A stretch of DNA of 64,000 nt from assembly GCA_965215545.1 (NCBI GenBank), contig OZ244066.1, positions 1,984,001-2,048,000 on the forward strand, in the 5' to 3' direction. Below, one piece after another: positions 63,119 to 64,000 of the stretch. How positions within the stretch are numbered: position 1 is the stretch's first letter; each line of letters begins with the position of its first letter. The position numbers and the translations under genes were made by a program. Below the pieces are notes generated by a model. That model did no database searches. It was given only the letters and a program-made list of their open reading frames with translations, and was not told the origin of the DNA. The stretch is from MPNP01 sp965215545 (GTDB lineage: Bacteria; Pseudomonadota; Alphaproteobacteria; Rhodobacterales; Rhodobacteraceae).

Positions 63119-63982
63119 TCACCACTCGATCCCCAGTCTCGCTTTCGCGTCAGGCGTCTTCGCCCAGGGCTGGCCCGGCATCTTGCCGATGAGTTTCTCA
63201 AAGATGGCCCTGACGGCGTGACCGGTTGCATCATCGGCCATGCGTTCAGCGGCATCGGCTGTCAACAGCGGACGCAGATCCATCAGGAGGTTGCCCTTTG
63301 CCAACTTCGCGAGCACCCGCTCTTCGGCCTGCGCTCGTGAGATCTGCGCGCCTCCATCGGTGAGATATCGTGCGAACAGGTTCACGATACGGCCACAGTC
63401 GAGATCGTCGAAGACCTCGAGCCCATGGGCCAGATCGTACAGATCTCGACCCCTGTCCCTTTGCAGGAGCGCACGAAACTTGGTTGCCAGCATCTCCTCG
63501 TTGGAGAATGTCGGAATCGTCGACGTGCCCGAGAACCAGGAATTCTCGACAGAAAATGGCACCATGGCGACCGGGTCGCAGGCGATGCGTTCACGCGTGC
63601 TGATTTCGAGCTTGAGGCGAATGGGGTTTTCGCCAGCACCTTCCGCAGCCACAAGGAAGCCGAGTTACGGTGCGACTTGGCTCTGCTCGAAACGCGCGGG
63701 ACCGAGAAACGGCTCCAGGATCTTCCGTACCCGATCCAGGATCGGACCGAGTGCTCCTGACGATGCGCGAACGAGATCGATATCCTCCGAAAAGTGGAGC
63801 GGTTCCGGGAAGTGCAGTTTGTTGAGTGCCGTTCCGCCCCGCAATCGGAGTTCTGATGCAAGGAACACATCGCCGAAGATCGCCACGAGGGCGCGCGAGA
63901 TGATCAGGTCCTGCTCGACCTGTCGCTGCTCAGCCCAAGGGGTTGTCTGGCTCCATTCAATGATGTTCTGGGTCGGGATCAT
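63119..63982 (-). pseudogene. AbiEii-type nucleotidyltransferase toxin, interrupted by one stop codon
   Basis: Type IV toxin family that adds nucleotides to tRNA or inhibits phage growth. The N-terminal part (ATG 63982) has RGGTALNKLHF and HFSEDIDLVRAS, the nucleotidyltransferase Gx(S/T)...DxD core. A TAA at 63667-63665 then interrupts; the same frame continues as LGFLVAAEGAGENPIRLKLEI and runs to LIGKMPGQPW ... LGIEW, normal for the family. One base change (for example to AAA) would restore a 287-residue protein. An upstream gene ends right before the ATG. Confidence 0.75.
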
Positions 63983-64000
63983 TCATCGATCCCCGGCTGC
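63983..64000 (-). CDS. 3' end of the gene preceding AbiEii, probably its AbiEi antitoxin
   Basis: Five codons (AAGDR) and a TGA stop that touches the AbiEii ATG with no gap. In abiE operons the AbiEi antitoxin precedes AbiEii in this coupled way; identity is inferred from position only. Confidence 0.35.
   Translation of the reverse strand, partial: AAGDR

Noticed and set aside
62806..63255. 149-residue minus-strand frame downstream of AbiEii
   Set aside because: No start signal or known domain, and its beginning is antisense-frame to the AbiEii C-terminus.

Overview
The window reads as a GC-rich alphaproteobacterial chromosome. The evidence is the gene order pcm-tolC, a bolA / J-domain / cobS / cobT block (aerobic cobaltochelatase), a division and cell-wall (dcw) cluster that continues from ftsZ to lpxC-bamD-recN, a DUF1127 protein, and a MurE with the DNPR motif of meso-diaminopimelate enzymes. 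Rhodospirillales or a related order is likely but cannot be fixed from sequence alone. A sterol 24-C-methyltransferase-like gene, autotransporter-like and secreted proteins, and several toxin-antitoxin loci in various states of decay hint at a host-associated, possibly marine, lifestyle. That last point is inference.

Layout. 1-4.0 kb: 3' part of a CoxL/xanthine dehydrogenase-type large subunit, facing pcm-tolC. 4.0-11.8 kb: an accessory region bounded by a tRNA-Gly(GCC). It holds the sterol methyltransferase, a DMT transporter fragment, a HEPN gene pair, broken transposase pieces (IS110-, IS1380- and perhaps IS66-like), a remnant of a miniature inverted-repeat element, a decayed serine recombinase, a truncated secreted-type protein and an intact hipBA module. 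12.6-15.4 kb: UvrD/PcrA helicase and a DUF1127 protein. 15.6-17.7 kb: two apparently identical 414-bp inverted-repeat elements in direct orientation bracket AT-rich foreign cargo (portal-protein remnant, a proline-tailed microprotein, a two-TM SLATT-like protein). The whole is flanked by a short direct repeat, as in a composite transposon. 17.8-18.9 kb: mrp.

19.2-40.0 kb is the dcw cluster: mraZ-rsmH-ftsL-ftsI-murE-murF-mraY, an insertion (26.8-28.8 kb) with a higBA-type remnant and a secreted protein of unknown function, then murD-ftsW-murG-murC-murB-ddl-ftsQ-ftsA-ftsZ. The genes overlap or nearly touch and make and polymerise lipid II at the septum. 40.0-45.3 kb interrupts the usual ftsZ-lpxC junction. 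It carries a secreted-protein gene whose start is separated from its signal peptide by a C10 tract (out of frame as given), a 2-hydroxyacid dehydrogenase and a three-gene sugar ABC transporter. 45.4-49.1 kb: lpxC-bamD-recN.

49.1-64.0 kb: Xaa-Pro aminopeptidase, cobT, cobS, J-domain protein, divergent bolA, gatB, a C26 glutamine amidotransferase, a large autotransporter-like protein, an AGE-family sugar epimerase, a fumarylacetoacetate-hydrolase-family enzyme, and an AbiEii-type nucleotidyltransferase toxin split by one stop codon. No rRNA gene, CRISPR array or replication origin was seen.
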